Source: Neoarius graeffei (lineage: Eukaryota > Chordata > Actinopteri > Siluriformes > Ariidae). Taken from it: DNA of 64,000 nt. Position numbers and translations under genes: made by a program. Within the stretch, counting starts at the first letter, position 1. The number at the start of each line of letters is the position of its first letter. This document shows, one piece after another, positions 23,679-53,742 of this stretch. A model generated the notes under the pieces. The model worked only from the letters and a program-made list of their open reading frames with translations, searched no databases and had not been told where the DNA came from. The stretch spans positions 31,019,961 through 31,083,960 of the forward strand of contig NC_083592.1 in the NCBI RefSeq assembly GCF_027579695.1, read 5' to 3'.

Positions 23679-24597
23679 ACCATTCAAAACCATATAGTTT
23701 ATTGACTGAGTATATTTAGTGGAGTACCCCCACAGTACCCAGTTTCTGAGACAGACCCATATACATGTGAGAGGAAAGAAATATTCCAATACTTTTGTTG
23801 TTGAAGCTATTTCCAGTGCATATACATCCACTTCTGATTGACATAAATATATGAACAAAAAAGTATGTAATTGGAAACATTAAAAAAAAGATATGTTGTA
23901 AAAACAAAAGTATTCAAGTATTCCAGGAAAAAAGTATTCAATGCTATATTAAAAATATATCTGTAAAAGGTTACCTAAAAATAAATCAAGCTTTAGATAT
24001 GTGTACATAATGCAAAAATGGGCAAATTGCACCGGGTGTCATTATGCAAGACATTGTTATTAGTTGGGAAGATTTCACACAAGGTTCAAGGATCATGGTG
24101 AAGACAAAGATGAAGACACATCCTAAAAGATCTATGGAACAACATTACTCTCACTGGCCACTTTATAAGGTACACCCATACACCGGCTGTTCTGTAATCA
24201 GCCGATCCCTTGACAGCAGCACAATGCATAAAATCATGTAGATACAAATCAAGAGCTTCAGTTAATGTTTGCTTCAAACATCTCATCTCATTATCTCTAG
24301 CCGCTTTATCCTGTTCTACAGGGTCGCAGGCAAGCTGGAGCCTATCCCAGCTGACTATGGGCGAAAGGCGGGGTACACCCTGGACAAGTCGCCAGGTCAT
24401 CACAGGGCTGACACATAGACACACACAACCATTCACACCTACGGTCAATTTAGAGTCACCAGTTAACCTAACCTGCATGTCTTTGGACTGTGGGGGAAAC
24501 TGGAGCACCTGGAGGAAACCCACGCAGACATGGGGAGAACATGCAAACTCCGCACAGAAAGGCCCTCGCCGGCCACGGGGCTCGAACTAGAGGTCTG

Positions 24598-25812
24598 CGC
24601 GGGTCGGATTTTTCAGTCCCGCTCCCGCCTGCGCCCGCATTGTGCAGTCCCACTCCCGCCCGCGCCCGCAAAGAATTATGATTTTCAGTCCCGCTCCCGC
24701 CCGCGCCCACAAAGAATTATGATTTTCAGTCCCGCTCCTGCCCGCGCCTGCCATATTTTGTCCCGCTCCCGCCCACAAATCCCGCATGATGCAGACGTTC
24801 GTGTTATTTCTCAGGAAAGTTCTTGTCTTGACACAGCGTGATGGTGCCCCGCCCCCTACTTTGAGTGGATTTGAGCATAAATATCTACAGCTCACATTCA
24901 CGTTTGTTATCATTTACCTTGTTTCTGAATTCAGCATGTAGTGTCTCTAATAATAATAATAATAATTAGTGCTGTCAAGCGATTAAAATATTTAATAGCG
25001 AATCGCACATTTTTGTCACATGAGAAACCATTGTAATTCTCTGATCAGCATAAAAAAGTGAATGGGCTTGCTTTGTACCAATGCTTTTTTTTAATTGCAA
25101 AGCAGAGCTAGCAAGAGAACCATGAGTGAACAACTCTAATCAGAGAGACAGGTTACACAGTGCCGGTAGGCTTGACTCAATGCTATCCCAGAAATCCTTC
25201 CTGTAATATGCAAATTTGGCCGCCTCTGATTGGTCAGCCAAATTTGCATATTACAGGAAGGATTTCTGGGATAGCATAGAGTCAAGCCTACCAGCACTGT
25301 GTAACCTGTCTCTCTGATTAGAGTTGTAGACTCTCAAGCAGTAAATCACTTCACTCATGGTTCTCTTGCTAGCTGGGTGTGAACGGCGAGTCATTAGAGT
25401 GATCAAAGGATTTCCCGTTAGGTTGACCAATGGCAAATTTAAGATGCCATTTCTCACTCAATCTGGCAATCTGACTCTCTCTGCAAATTTAGGCATCTTA
25501 AAATGTTTTTATTAATGTCAAATAAAATATCCAGCACAAATTATATATGATAGACATAAATTAATAATTTATAAATTTTATTTCAAGCACGTTTTTAGTT
25601 AGCGGGACTGCAGCTTATCACCGCTCCCGCCCGCACTGCATATGTGCACTCCCGCCCGCGCCCGCATATGTGCACTCCCACCCGCGCCCGCATATGTGCA
25701 CTTCCGGTCCCGCCCTCGCCCGCAATGAGCTTTCAAAATTTGTCTCGCGCCGCACTGCTTTGCAGCGGATCCCGCGAGTCCCGCGGGACTCCCACGGGAG
25801 TGCAGGGCTCTA
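24598..25812. mobile_element. Non-autonomous hAT element, 1.2 kb
   Basis: The insertion is flanked by the 8-bp duplication GCTCGAAC (24590-24597 and 25813-25820). Ends are TAGAGGTCTGCGCGGG and, inverted, TAGAGCCCTGCACTC, so the TIR is TAGAG..CTGC. Both ends carry short GC-rich tandem repeats (CGCTCCCGCCCGCGCCCGC type units, three per side). The centre holds a long palindrome. There is no transposase. Confidence 0.88.
25106..25373. repeat. Long palindrome inside the hAT element
   Basis: GCTAGCAAGAGAACCATGAG at 25106 pairs with its complement ending at 25373, and CCAAATTTGCATATTACAGG pairs across a loop of about 16 bases around 25220-25235. The right arm has some 25 extra bases. Arms are about 115 bases. 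Confidence 0.88.
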
Positions 25813-26284
25813 GCTCGAACCCAGACCTTTTTGCTGTGAGGCGACAGCGCTAACCACTACACCACCGTGCCGCCTGCTTCAAACATCAGAATGGGAAAAA
25901 TTGTAATCTCAAAGTGTGACTTTCACTGTGCCATGGGTGTTGGTTTGAGCCAGATGGACTAGTTTGAGTATTTCAGAAACTGCTGATCTCCTGGTGTTTT
26001 CACACACAACAGTCTCTTAGAGTTTACACAGAATGGTGCAGAAAAAAAAGAAAAGAAAAAAACCATTGAGTGAGCGACAGTTCTGTGGGTGGACACGTCT
26101 TGTTGATGAAAGGTCAGAGGAAAAGATTGGTTTGAGCTGCCAAGAAAAATATAGCAACTCATAATCACACTTTACAACCATGGTGAGCAGAAAAGCATCT
26201 CAGCATGCAACAGCAGAAGACCACATTGGGTTCCACTCCTCCCAGCCAAATAATAAGTTCCTATTAAAGTGGCCGGTGAGTGTA

Positions 26285-26992
26285 TTAAACAACACTTGAA
26301 TGGAAAAAGCTACAGACAAGACTGGAGATGTCCCTGTCAGTACAACTGGTCTGATAATATACAAGTGGAAAGTTCACAATTGTTCCTGGATAGGTGCACC
26401 ATGCAAGATTTCACAACGCGCTCTTAGAGTAATGATAAAGAAGGTAAGGGAAAAGCCAGCAGTCACTCGAAAAGAGTTGCAGGATGACCTTAAAGCAGCA
26501 GGAATAATAGTTATACAGAGAACAATATGCAACAAACTGCACCACAATTATATCGGTTCATACCGTACACCTCATGCAAAACTCCTCTGCTAAAAAAGCA
26601 CAGATGTGTGTCTAAAAGCATTTAGGCAAATCAGAGCTCTTTTGGAACAATAGATGAAACAAAAAGAGAAATCTTTGGCAGCTCGTCACGTTTGGAGAAA
26701 GAACGGTTGATCCTAAGATCACCATACTTACAGTGAAGTATGGAGGTGAGAGCATCATGATAAGGGGCTGCTTCTTTGAAAATAATACTGGGCATTACAT
26801 GTCATTGAAGGAAACATGAATGGAGCGAAGTATGAGGACATATTAGAGAGAATTTAATCTCACAGGCCATGAAATTGAATCAGGGGAGAAGATAAATGTT
26901 TCAACAAGACGATGACCTCAAACATACAGCTGAAATAAATAAATGAAGACTTGTTCCTAAAAAAGAAGGTGAAGGTTAGCCAATCGCCTAAC
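26285..26992 (+). pseudogene. Tc1-like transposase pseudogene
   Basis: The frame 26300-26593 gives a Tc1 N-terminal region (CKISQRALRVMIKKVREKPA, VTRKELQDDLKAAGI, TICNKLHH). Farther on, fragments of the DDE core appear in shifted frames (GENLWQLVTFGERTV-like text, then TTTCAACAAGACGATGACC). Multiple stops make it inactive. SINE copy 11 ends the readable part. Confidence 0.75.
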
Positions 26993-27375
26993 TCATCTCA
27001 TCTCATTATCTCTAGCCGCTTTATCCTGTTCTACAGGGTCGCAGGCAAGCTGGAGCCTATCCCAGCTGACTACGGGCGAAAGGCGGGGTACACCCTGGAC
27101 AAGTCGCCAGGTCATCACAGGGCTGACACATAGACACAGACAACCATTCACACTCACACCTACGGTCAATTTAGAGTCACCAGTTAACCTAACCTGCATG
27201 TCTTTGGACTGTGGGAGAAACCGGAGCACCCGGAGGAAACCCACGCAGACACGGGGAGAACATGCAAACTCTGCACAGAAAGGCCCTCGCCAACCATGGG
27301 GCTTGAACCCGGACCTTCTTGCTGTGAGGCGACAGCGCTAACCACTACACCACCATGCCGCCCCAATCACCTAAC
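26980..27375 (-). mobile_element. SINE copy 11
   Basis: Minus-strand SINE (26993-27362) with 13-bp duplications CCAATCGCCTAAC and CCAATCACCTAAC, one mismatch. Confidence 0.93.
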
Positions 27376-27534
27376 TATGATAAATAATTTTAAAACTTTT
27401 CCCACCTTTAATGTGACCTATAACCTGGACAATTCAACTGAAAAACAAACAACTCTGTCAGAGGGAAAAACATTTTAAAAAATAATAAAAAAACATACAA
27501 TAAGCTGGTTGCATAAGTGTGCACACTGTTAAAC

Positions 27535-28243
27535 TAATGCCGCTTTTCCACTACCAACGCGGCTGAGTTGGGCTGAGCCGTGCGGTGCTGAGTTGGGCTG
27601 AGTCGAGCTGAGTGGGGATGTTGGAGTTGCATTTCGACTACAACCGCGCTGAACCGTGCTGGCTGGAAGTGGGTGGACACATTGGGTGGAGTTAGCAAAA
27701 GTGGGTGGACGTCACGTGATGTCGTTAGGCGGCGCAAACAGTGACATCAGTGATCTTTTAAGCGGTAGTCTCACGACCCGGATAGTAAACAATAAACATG
27801 GAGGACATGGAGTCGCTAGTGTTGCTGGTCTTGGTGCTGTGGCTTGTTGTCACCGACAACGCCAACAGATACTGGCAAGAGCGTATAGATGAGGAGAGGC
27901 GCATAAGGCTTCAGAAATTCTCGTAATTCGTAATTCTTCTTCTTCCGGGTTTACGGTGTTTACAGATCCCAGTGTGCTCGCGGGGTGTGTGTGGGCATGT
28001 GAGGACACTCCTCCTCACCAATCAGTGCACAGGGGAGTGTCTCCTCACGCCCCTAGCCCCACTCGGCTCGGTTTGGTTCGCTTCAGCCCTACTCCAAAAC
28101 CGTGCGAGTTTTGGGTGCTAAGCAGGGCTGAAGTGAGCTGAGTTGTGCTATTCTGAGGTAGTCGAAACGCGAGCCGTGTCGGGCTGAAGTGAGCTGAAGC
28201 GAGCTGAAGTGAGCTGAAAAAGGGTAGTGGAAAAGGGCCATAA
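27535..28243. mobile_element. PIF/Harbinger-like non-autonomous element
   Basis: The element (27538-28240) is flanked by TAA on each side, fitting the 3-bp TWA target of PIF/Harbinger. Ends are TGCCGCTTTTCCACTACC and, inverted, TGGCCCTTTTCCACTACC. Its ends are rich in GAGCTGAAGT-like short repeats. It contains one short frame at 27798-27926. Confidence 0.8.
27798..27926 (+). CDS. Short ORF inside the Harbinger-like element (42 aa)
   Basis: ATG at 27798 starts MEDMESLVLLVLVLWLVV, followed by a charged stretch WQERIDEERRIRLQKFS and TAA. The hydrophobic run of about 12 residues and the ERI-ERR helix could be the relic of an element-encoded protein's N-terminus. No function is claimed; it may not be expressed. 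Confidence 0.25.
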   Translation: MEDMESLVLLVLVLWLVVTDNANRYWQERIDEERRIRLQKFS

Positions 28244-28438
28244 TACTTTGTGTGGGGCGTCGTGGCTCAGGTGGATGGGGCACCGTGCTATGGATCTGGG
28301 TTCGGTTCTGACCCGGGGTCATTTCCCGGTCCCTCCCCGTCTCTCTCTCCCACTCGTTTCCTGTCTCTGCACTGTCCTATCCATTGGAGGTGAAAAGGCC
28401 CAAAAAAATATCTTTAAAAAAAAACCCTAATACTTTGT
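28241..28438 (+). mobile_element. Short tRNA-derived SINE of a second family
   Basis: The body 28252-28427 starts GGGGCGTCGTGGCTCAGGTG (box A) and carries GGTTCGGTTCTGACC (box B), ending in an A-rich tail. Duplications TAATACTTTGT flank it at 28241-28251 and 28428-28438. Confidence 0.85.
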
Positions 28439-28590
28439 TGAAGCACCTGGCGACTTGTCCAGGGTGTACCCCGCCTTTCGCCCGTAGTCAGCTGGGATAG
28501 GCTCCAGCTTGCCTGCGACCCTGTAGAACAGGATAAAGCGGCTACAGATAATGAGATGAGATGAGATGAGATGAGACTTTGTTGAAGCAC
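28432..28590 (+). mobile_element. 5'-truncated SINE copy 12
   Basis: Only the last 129 bases of the major SINE (28447-28575) are present, yet they are flanked by 15-bp duplications ACTTTGTTGAAGCAC (28432-28446, 28576-28590). It therefore inserted already truncated. Confidence 0.92.
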
Positions 28591-28690
28591 CTTTTGATTT
28601 AATTACAGCATTCAGTCTTTTTGAGTTCACACCTGCCATCAGTTAAAATGACTCTGATTAACCCCAAATAAAGTTCAGACATTTACTCAG

Positions 28691-29660
28691 TTGCCTCCTC
28701 CAGCGAAAGCCAGGGTTCACAGAGAGCTTACAAAGCATCAAAGGGATCTCATTGTTGAAAGGTATCAGTCAGGAGAAGGGGACAAAAACATTTCCACGGC
28801 ATTAGATATACCATGGAGCACAGTGAAGACAGTCATCAAGAAGTGGAGAACATATGGGACAACAGTGACATTACCGAGAACTGGACGTCCCTCCAAAATT
28901 GATGAAAAGATGAGACAAAAACTGGTCAGGGAGGCTGCCGAGAGGCCTACAGCAACACTGAAGGAGCTGCAGGAATTTCTGGCAAGTACTGGTTGTGTAT
29001 TACATGTGACGACAATCTCCCATATTCTCCATATGTTTGGACGATGAGGTAGGGTCAAAGAAAAACATCCAGGCCCGGCTAAATTTTGAAAAAAAAAAAA
29101 AACCCTCTCCCAAAAGCATGTGGGAAAATGTGTTATGGTCTGATGAAACCAAGGTTGAACTTTTTGGCCACAATTCCAAAAGGTATGTTTGGTGTAAAAA
29201 CAACACTGCGCATCACCAAAAGAACACCATCCCCACGGTGAAGCATGGTGGTGGCAGCATCGTGTTTTGAGGTTGTTTTTCTTCAGCTGGAACAGGGGCT
29301 TTAGTCAAGGTGGAGGGAATTATGAACAGTTCTAAATACCAGTCAATTTTGGCCCAAAACCTTCAGGTGTCTGCTAGAAAGCTGAAGATGAAGAGGAATC
29401 TCATCTTTCAGCATGACAATGACCCCCAAAAAGTTTTGGAACGGCCCAGCCAGAGCCCAGACCTAAATCCAATTGAAAATCTGTGGGGTGACCTGAAGAG
29501 GGCTGTGCACAAGAGATGCCCTCGCAATCTGACAGATTTGGAGCGCTTTTGCAAGGAAAAGTGGGCAAATATTGCCAAGTCTAGATGTGTCAGGCTGATA
29601 GACTCCGACCCAAAAAGACTGAATGGTGTAATTAAATCCAAAGGTGCTTCAACAAAGTAT
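28691..29660 (+). pseudogene. Tc1-like transposase pseudogene (DDE residues retained)
   Basis: The first frame (from 28691) has the paired helix-turn-helix DNA-binding region (ELTKHQRDLIVERYQSGEG, then TLPRTGRPSKID). A frameshift near 29046 leads into [11 protein letters not shown] (first D), [16 protein letters not shown] (second D) and [11 protein letters not shown] (E of the DDE triad), ending KSKGASTKY. A TGA at 29268 and the frameshift make it inactive. The match is to the Tc1 transposase family. Confidence 0.9.
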
Positions 29661-29880
29661 TGGTTTAAGGGTGTGCACACTTGCGCAACCAGCTTATTGT
29701 ACATTTTTTTATGTTTTTCCCCATAACAGATTTGCTTGTTTTTCAATTGAATTTTACAGGTTATAGGTCACATTAAAGGTGGGAAAAGTTTTGAAATTAT
29801 TTATCGTGGTCTCATTTTTTTTACATCGGAAAAACCTATCATTTTAACGGGGTGCGTACACTTTTTATATCCACTGTACG

Positions 29881-31311
29881 TATGTGTTTGGAGCACATCT
29901 TTAACTCATCCACTCATGGAAGAGTTTAAATCATGGCAGATGTGAAAGACAAGCAAAATCATATACACACTGAACAGACAATATGATGAAGGGAAACTGG
30001 TCCTGATAATCAAAGAAATCAAACATCAGCAGGCAAAAATGATTTTCAAGTTTTTATTTTGTTTGAGGCACATCACAGTATTTCTTTCTCCACTTTCTTA
30101 ACTCTATTAAATCAGCTCAAAAGACACCCCTGACAGAGAAAGATCATGATCAAAATAAATGACATGGGACCAAGTGAACATACATGATCGTTTCGATGGC
30201 ATTTCCCAATTCGGCATCTGACAAAAACTAATTTATTCAAAATGATTTTTGAGTTCAGTACTGTGTTCAATGAAGGCAACTTGTATTATCAATACATTTA
30301 CGGAATAAAAAGACCACACTTGAATTAGAAGTCCCAGTTTGACCTTTTTAAACCTTAACAGATGCTTAGGAGGAAACCTTGCACTTTGAAGGACATTAGT
30401 ACTTTGCTTACATACCTACCCAGGAAATACCTTTGACACATTATGTTGCTGATCACAGCTTTCACAGTGAGGCAGAGGCTTGTCTGATTACAACGCTCAA
30501 TGATTTTGGACGACACTTCAGAGTGCAGGGCCTAACAAAAGGACTCCCGTCTCATCTTATCTTATCTCAATGGTTCACGACATACAATGCATTAAGAAAT
30601 CAACATTCCAGTAATCTTTACTTTTAGACATGAGTTAAAAATCCACAATAAAAGAACAAACAGACATCTCACTTATGAGCAGTACAAATTAATATTTGCA
30701 CTTCTTGTAAAAGACAGTAAAATACAGTACTTCATTTGCCACATTCAATACCAGTCAAAATCTTGGACAACACCGAATGAATGTATATATAAGATTTCGT
30801 TGATATATGATTGAAGTGTATATCTTATTAATAAAATTTTGAAATACTGGGCATGCCACCCATAAACACAAAAACGACTAACGCTTTTGGTCATTGTATA
30901 ATTTTCGAGTGTTTTAAAATGAGGAAAAAGTCCTAAGATAAGAAAAATGATTGACAATAGATGGGTCCAATGTTTGGATTGGTATCATGTTCCTTCATTA
31001 ATGTCACGAATTAAACTCACCGATATTTCTGACTTATAAATAACACATAAAAGATTGTACAGATTCAGCTAAAAAAAAAAATTCTAGCAGGGAAGACAAA
31101 GTCGCTTCCTCTTAATTGAACAAATCTGTCCAGTCAGCTGACTGCAGCTCTGTACATCTGTTCCCTTACAATGATCAGCAGCATAACTGCTGTGTGTTTG
31201 GTTCACACAGAACAGCTGTGGAAATAATTCCTCCTTCATAGAGGCAATCCTCGCCTGCAAGGTCCTTTACCTGCATCTTTATAAACAGATTAATCCCCTG
31301 ATAGTCAGCAT
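29881..31311. other. Unique DNA downstream of tor2a
   Basis: AT-rich sequence without a recognised gene. It may hold extended tor2a 3' UTR forms, since several TTTATT (AATAAA on the minus strand) hexamers occur. Confidence 0.4.
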
Positions 31312-31317
31312 TTTATT
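31312..31317 (-). terminator. tor2a: Candidate tor2a polyadenylation signal
   Basis: AATAAA on the minus strand, about 175 bases past the tor2a stop. Further AATAAA-like hexamers lie downstream, so this is a candidate only. Confidence 0.4.
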
Positions 31318-31492
31318 AGTTCATGTAAACTTATCTTCGAGCCAATCTTCAGGGCTGTACTTCTGATCTTTGGGCCTGTTCATGCAGAACCAGTATCCTT
31401 ACAAAAGCAAAATCTGCTCCTGTGTACCAGTACGGATGAACACCAGCTGGTCCTGATGTTCCTGTTATGTCCACTCGTATCACTCCCGTGGC

Positions 31493-50424
<18,932 letters not shown>

Positions 50425-50966
50425 GGCGAGTTAGTGGATGGAGGATTTATTTACCCGCTAGGGGCGTCCGTCCATGTTTCTCAAACTCCGTGTACGTTAC
50501 AAAGCTTAAAAAAAAACTATTTTACATTACTAAATTAGTATTCGATAACAAATACAATTTTCTGTCATAACTAACTCAATTTCTGTCTGGTCATGAACAC
50601 TCGACACGCTGGCACTCAGTTACAAAGTCTAAGATAAGAAGTCAATTAAAGTGTCTGAGCCTGAGGGAATCATGTGCTATTAAACTGATACAGAATTTAA
50701 TAAATACACCTTGTACAGTTTATACATTAAATTATTATAAACTTATAGCTTATGAATTTAAATTATTCAATAATTTTACACCCTAGACTCACTCCTTTAT
50801 CCATATTATTATCAGAGAGACATGAAAGCTTGCATTATATCCACAGATCTGTATGATGATATTCATAGAATTATAACATTCTTAAATAATTTTTTTAAAA
50901 TCTACATTCTATTTATACCATTTTGAAATGTGTTAACAAACAACATGTATCTTTTAAGACCATGTA
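50425..50966 (-). promoter_or_regulatory. tor2a: tor2a 5' UTR and likely promoter
   Basis: The region just above the tor2a ATG is the expected promoter on the minus strand. It is not strongly CpG-rich; a CGGACGGACGCCCCTAGCGG stretch (about 50456-50475) is the only GC-rich part. No clear TATA box was found, and the start site is unknown. Confidence 0.35.
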
Positions 50967-51110
50967 CAGTGGTGCTTGAAAGTTTGTGAACCCTTTAGAA
51001 TTTTCTATATTTCTGCATAAATATGAGCTAAAACATCATCAGATTTTCACACAAGTCCTAAAAGTAAATAAAGAGAACCCAGTTAAACAAATGAGACAAA
51101 AATATTATAC

Positions 51111-51517
51111 TTGGTAATTTATCTCATCTCATCTCATCTCATTATCTCTAGCCGCTTTATCCTGTTCTACAGGGTCACAGGCAAGCTGGAGCCTATCCCA
51201 GCTGACTACGGGCGAAAGGCAGGGTACACCCTGGACAAGTCGCCAGGTCATCACAGGGCTGACACATAGACACAAACAACCATTCACACTCACATTCACA
51301 CCTACGGTCAATTTAGAGTCACCAGTTAACCTAACCTGCATGTCTTTGGACTGTGGGGGAAACCGGAGCACCCGGAGGAAACCCACGCAGACACGGGGAG
51401 AACATGCAAACTCCGCACAGAAAGGCCCTCGCCAGCCACAGGGCTCGAACCCAGACCTTCTTGCTGTGAGGCGACAGCGCTAACCACTACACCATCGTGC
51501 TGCCCTTGGTAATTTAT
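51111..51517 (-). mobile_element. SINE copy 16
   Basis: Minus-strand full-length SINE (51123-51505) with TTGGTAATTTAT at 51111-51122 and 51506-51517. Confidence 0.95.
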
Positions 51518-51622
51518 TTATTGAGGAAAGTGATCCAATATTACATATCTGTGAGTGGCAAAAGTATGTGAACCTTTGCTTTCAGTATCTGGTGTGACCC
51601 CTTTGTGCAGCAATAACTGCAA

Positions 51623-52603
51623 CTAAACGTTTGTGGTAACTGTTATCAGTCCTGCACACTGGCTTGGAGGAATTTTAGCCCATTCCTCCGTACAGAACAG
51701 CTTCAACTCTGGGATGTTGGTGGGTTTCCTCACATGAACTGCTCGCTTCAGGTCCTTCCACAACATTTTGATTGGATTAAGGTCAGGATTTTGACTTGGC
51801 CATTCCAAAACATGAACTTTCTTCTTCTTTAACCATTCTTTGGTAGAACGACTTGTGTGCTTAGGGTCATTGTCTTGCTGCATGACTCACCTTCTCTTGA
51901 GATTCAGTTCATGGACAGATGTCCTGACATTTTCCTTTAGAATTCGCTGGTATAATTCAGAATTCATTGTTCTATCAATGATGGCAAGCCGTCCTGGCCC
52001 AGATGCAGCAAAACAGGCCCAAACCATGATACTACCACCACCATGTTTCACAGATGGGATAAGGTTCTTATGCTGGAATGCAGTGTTTTCCTTTCTCCAA
52101 ACATAACGCTTCTCATTTAAACCATAAAGTTCTATTTTGGTCTCATCCGTCCACAAAACATTTTTCCAATAGTCTTCTGGCTTGTCCACGTGATCTTTAG
52201 CAAACTGCAGATGAGCAGCAATGTTCTTTTTGGAGAGCAGTGGCTTTCTTCTTGCAACCCTGCCATGCACACTATTGTTGTTCAGTGTTCTCCTGATGGT
52301 GGACTCATGAACATTAACATTAGCCAATGTGAGAGAGGCCTTCAGTTGCTTAGAAGTTACCCTGGGGTCCTTTGTGACCTTGTCAACTATTACACCCCTT
52401 GCTCTTGGAGTGACCTTTGTTGGTCAACCACTCCTGGGGAGGGTAACAATGGTCTTGAATTTCTTCCATTTGTACACAATCTGTCTGAATGTGGATTGGT
52501 GGAGTCCAAACTCTTTAGAGATGGTTTTGTAACCTTTTCCAGCCTGATGAGCATCAACAACACTTTTTCTGAGGTCCTCAGAAATCTCCTTTGTTGGTGC
52601 CAT
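51623..52603 (-). pseudogene. Tc1-like transposase of copy B (two stops, E to K)
   Basis: ATG at 52603-52601 begins MAPTKEISEDLRKSVVDA. The whole 981-base frame is kept without frameshift until the end. Two TGA codons interrupt it (52426-52424, after LPRSG; 51889-51887, after LKRR). The catalytic core has WTDETKIEL and [10 protein letters not shown] but reads NPIKMLW where active enzymes have NPIE, so the third DDE residue is lost. Confidence 0.93.
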
Positions 52604-52972
52604 GATACACTTCCACAAACATGTGTTGTGAAGATCAGACTTTGATAGATCCCTGTTCTTTAAATAAAACAGGGTGCCCACTCACACCTGATTGTCATCC
52701 CATTGATTGAAAACACCTGACTCTAATTTCACCTTCAAATTAACTGCTCATCCTAGAGGTTCAGATACTTTTGCCACTCACAGATATGCAATATTGGATC
52801 ATTTTCCTCAATAAATAAATGACCAAGTGTAATATTTTTGTCTCATTTGTTTAACTGGGTTCTCTTTATCTACTTTTAGGACTTGTGTGAAAATCTGATG
52901 ATGTTTGAGGTCATATTTATGCAGAAATATAGAAAATTCTAAAGCGTTCACAAACTTTCAAGCACCACTTTA

Positions 52973-53572
52973 TAAACTTTAATTTATACTAGCTTCTGCT
53001 GTTCTGAATAGCATACAGTGGTTTTGTGTCTGTTTCAATAAATATTATTTATGTTGGTTAAAGCTGAAATGAACATAAGGAGTATTCTGTCTTTCAAATT
53101 TTATTTTGCAATAGTAAACTCAAAATACGTGACTTGGGTCAATCCGTTACTAAACAGTAAGAAGACATTTTCATTTAATCTTCAATTAAAACAAACAATA
53201 CAACGATGCACAACTGAACTGGTTTAATTGGAGAGAAAAAGGGTTGTGACATCATAAAACAGGCATATATATGTATGTATACTGTAGGTTATGACAGTAT
53301 AAATATAATTTATAAACCAATTTATAAAGAAATGATTGATTATCTAATATAAAATTAAACCAAAATAAATGTTAATTATACTCTGAAATACAAATCTGAA
53401 TAGTATTCTTTATCTACATTATTTACAAACCCATATAAAAGTTTAAAAGAATTTGAAATGTTATTATTTCACCGTACAGAACTAGGTCATGCTACTCTAT
53501 GGCATTCATCAAACAAAAAAATCCCCAAAACTGAAATATATACATTTCAGAGTGAGACATGTACAATATATA
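52973..53572. other. sh2d3c 3' UTR / intergenic
   Basis: AT-rich DNA. AATAAA on the minus strand at 53105-53100 is a candidate polyadenylation site for sh2d3c. Confidence 0.4.
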
Positions 53573-53742
53573 TCATTCTGCCTGCTGAGAAGGTTCCAGT
53601 CTGTTGGACAGGGCTGTTAGCACTTTGTCAAATTTCTCATAGCGCTCCTCCCTGCTCGCCTCCGCTCCCCGGCTCCCCCACAGCAGACGCATCTGGAACT
53701 CAGTTAGGAAAACTTCTAGTACATCTGGTTGCTCATGGAAAC
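53573..53742 (-). CDS. sh2d3c: sh2d3c last exon
   Basis: Acceptor CCTACAG; GFHEQPDVLEVFLTEFQ, RLLWGSRGAEASREERYEK, then TGA at 53575-53573. Phase closes with the previous exon's G. Confidence 0.92.

Larger units (their letters stand above)
24270..25886 (-). mobile_element. SINE copy 10, split by a hAT element
   Basis: The SINE occupies 24282-24597 and 25821-25874 on the minus strand. Its duplications TGCTTCAAACAT lie at 24270-24281 and 25875-25886. The missing piece between is the hAT insertion. Confidence 0.95.
24148..26282 (+). mobile_element. Tc1-like element hosting a SINE that hosts a hAT
   Basis: The ends CTCACTGGCCACTTTA (left) and TAAAGTGGCCGGTGAG (right) are inverted repeats flanked by TA. 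The interior between 25887 and 26240 keeps a decayed Tc1 transposase N-terminal region (SERQFCGWTRLVDERSEE, then AEDHIGFHSSQP in shifted frames). SINE copy 10 split it, and a hAT element later split the SINE. Confidence 0.8.
27376..29880 (+). mobile_element. Tc1-like transposon carrying three later insertions
   Basis: Subterminal inverted repeats match over more than 120 bases (27380-27515 against 29690-29825, e.g. CCCACCTTTAATGTGACC). The outermost left bases are lost. Between the left repeat and the transposase lie a Harbinger-like element, a short tRNA-SINE and a truncated SINE. Confidence 0.85.
50965..52972 (-). mobile_element. Tc1-like transposon copy B
   Basis: Nearly complete: CAGTGGTGCTTGAAAG after TA at 50965-50966, and the inverse ...CAAGCACCACT near 52970 before TA. 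The subterminal repeats match over 100 bases (TAGAATTTTCTATATTTC on both ends). SINE copy 16 lies in the 3' non-coding part. Confidence 0.93.
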
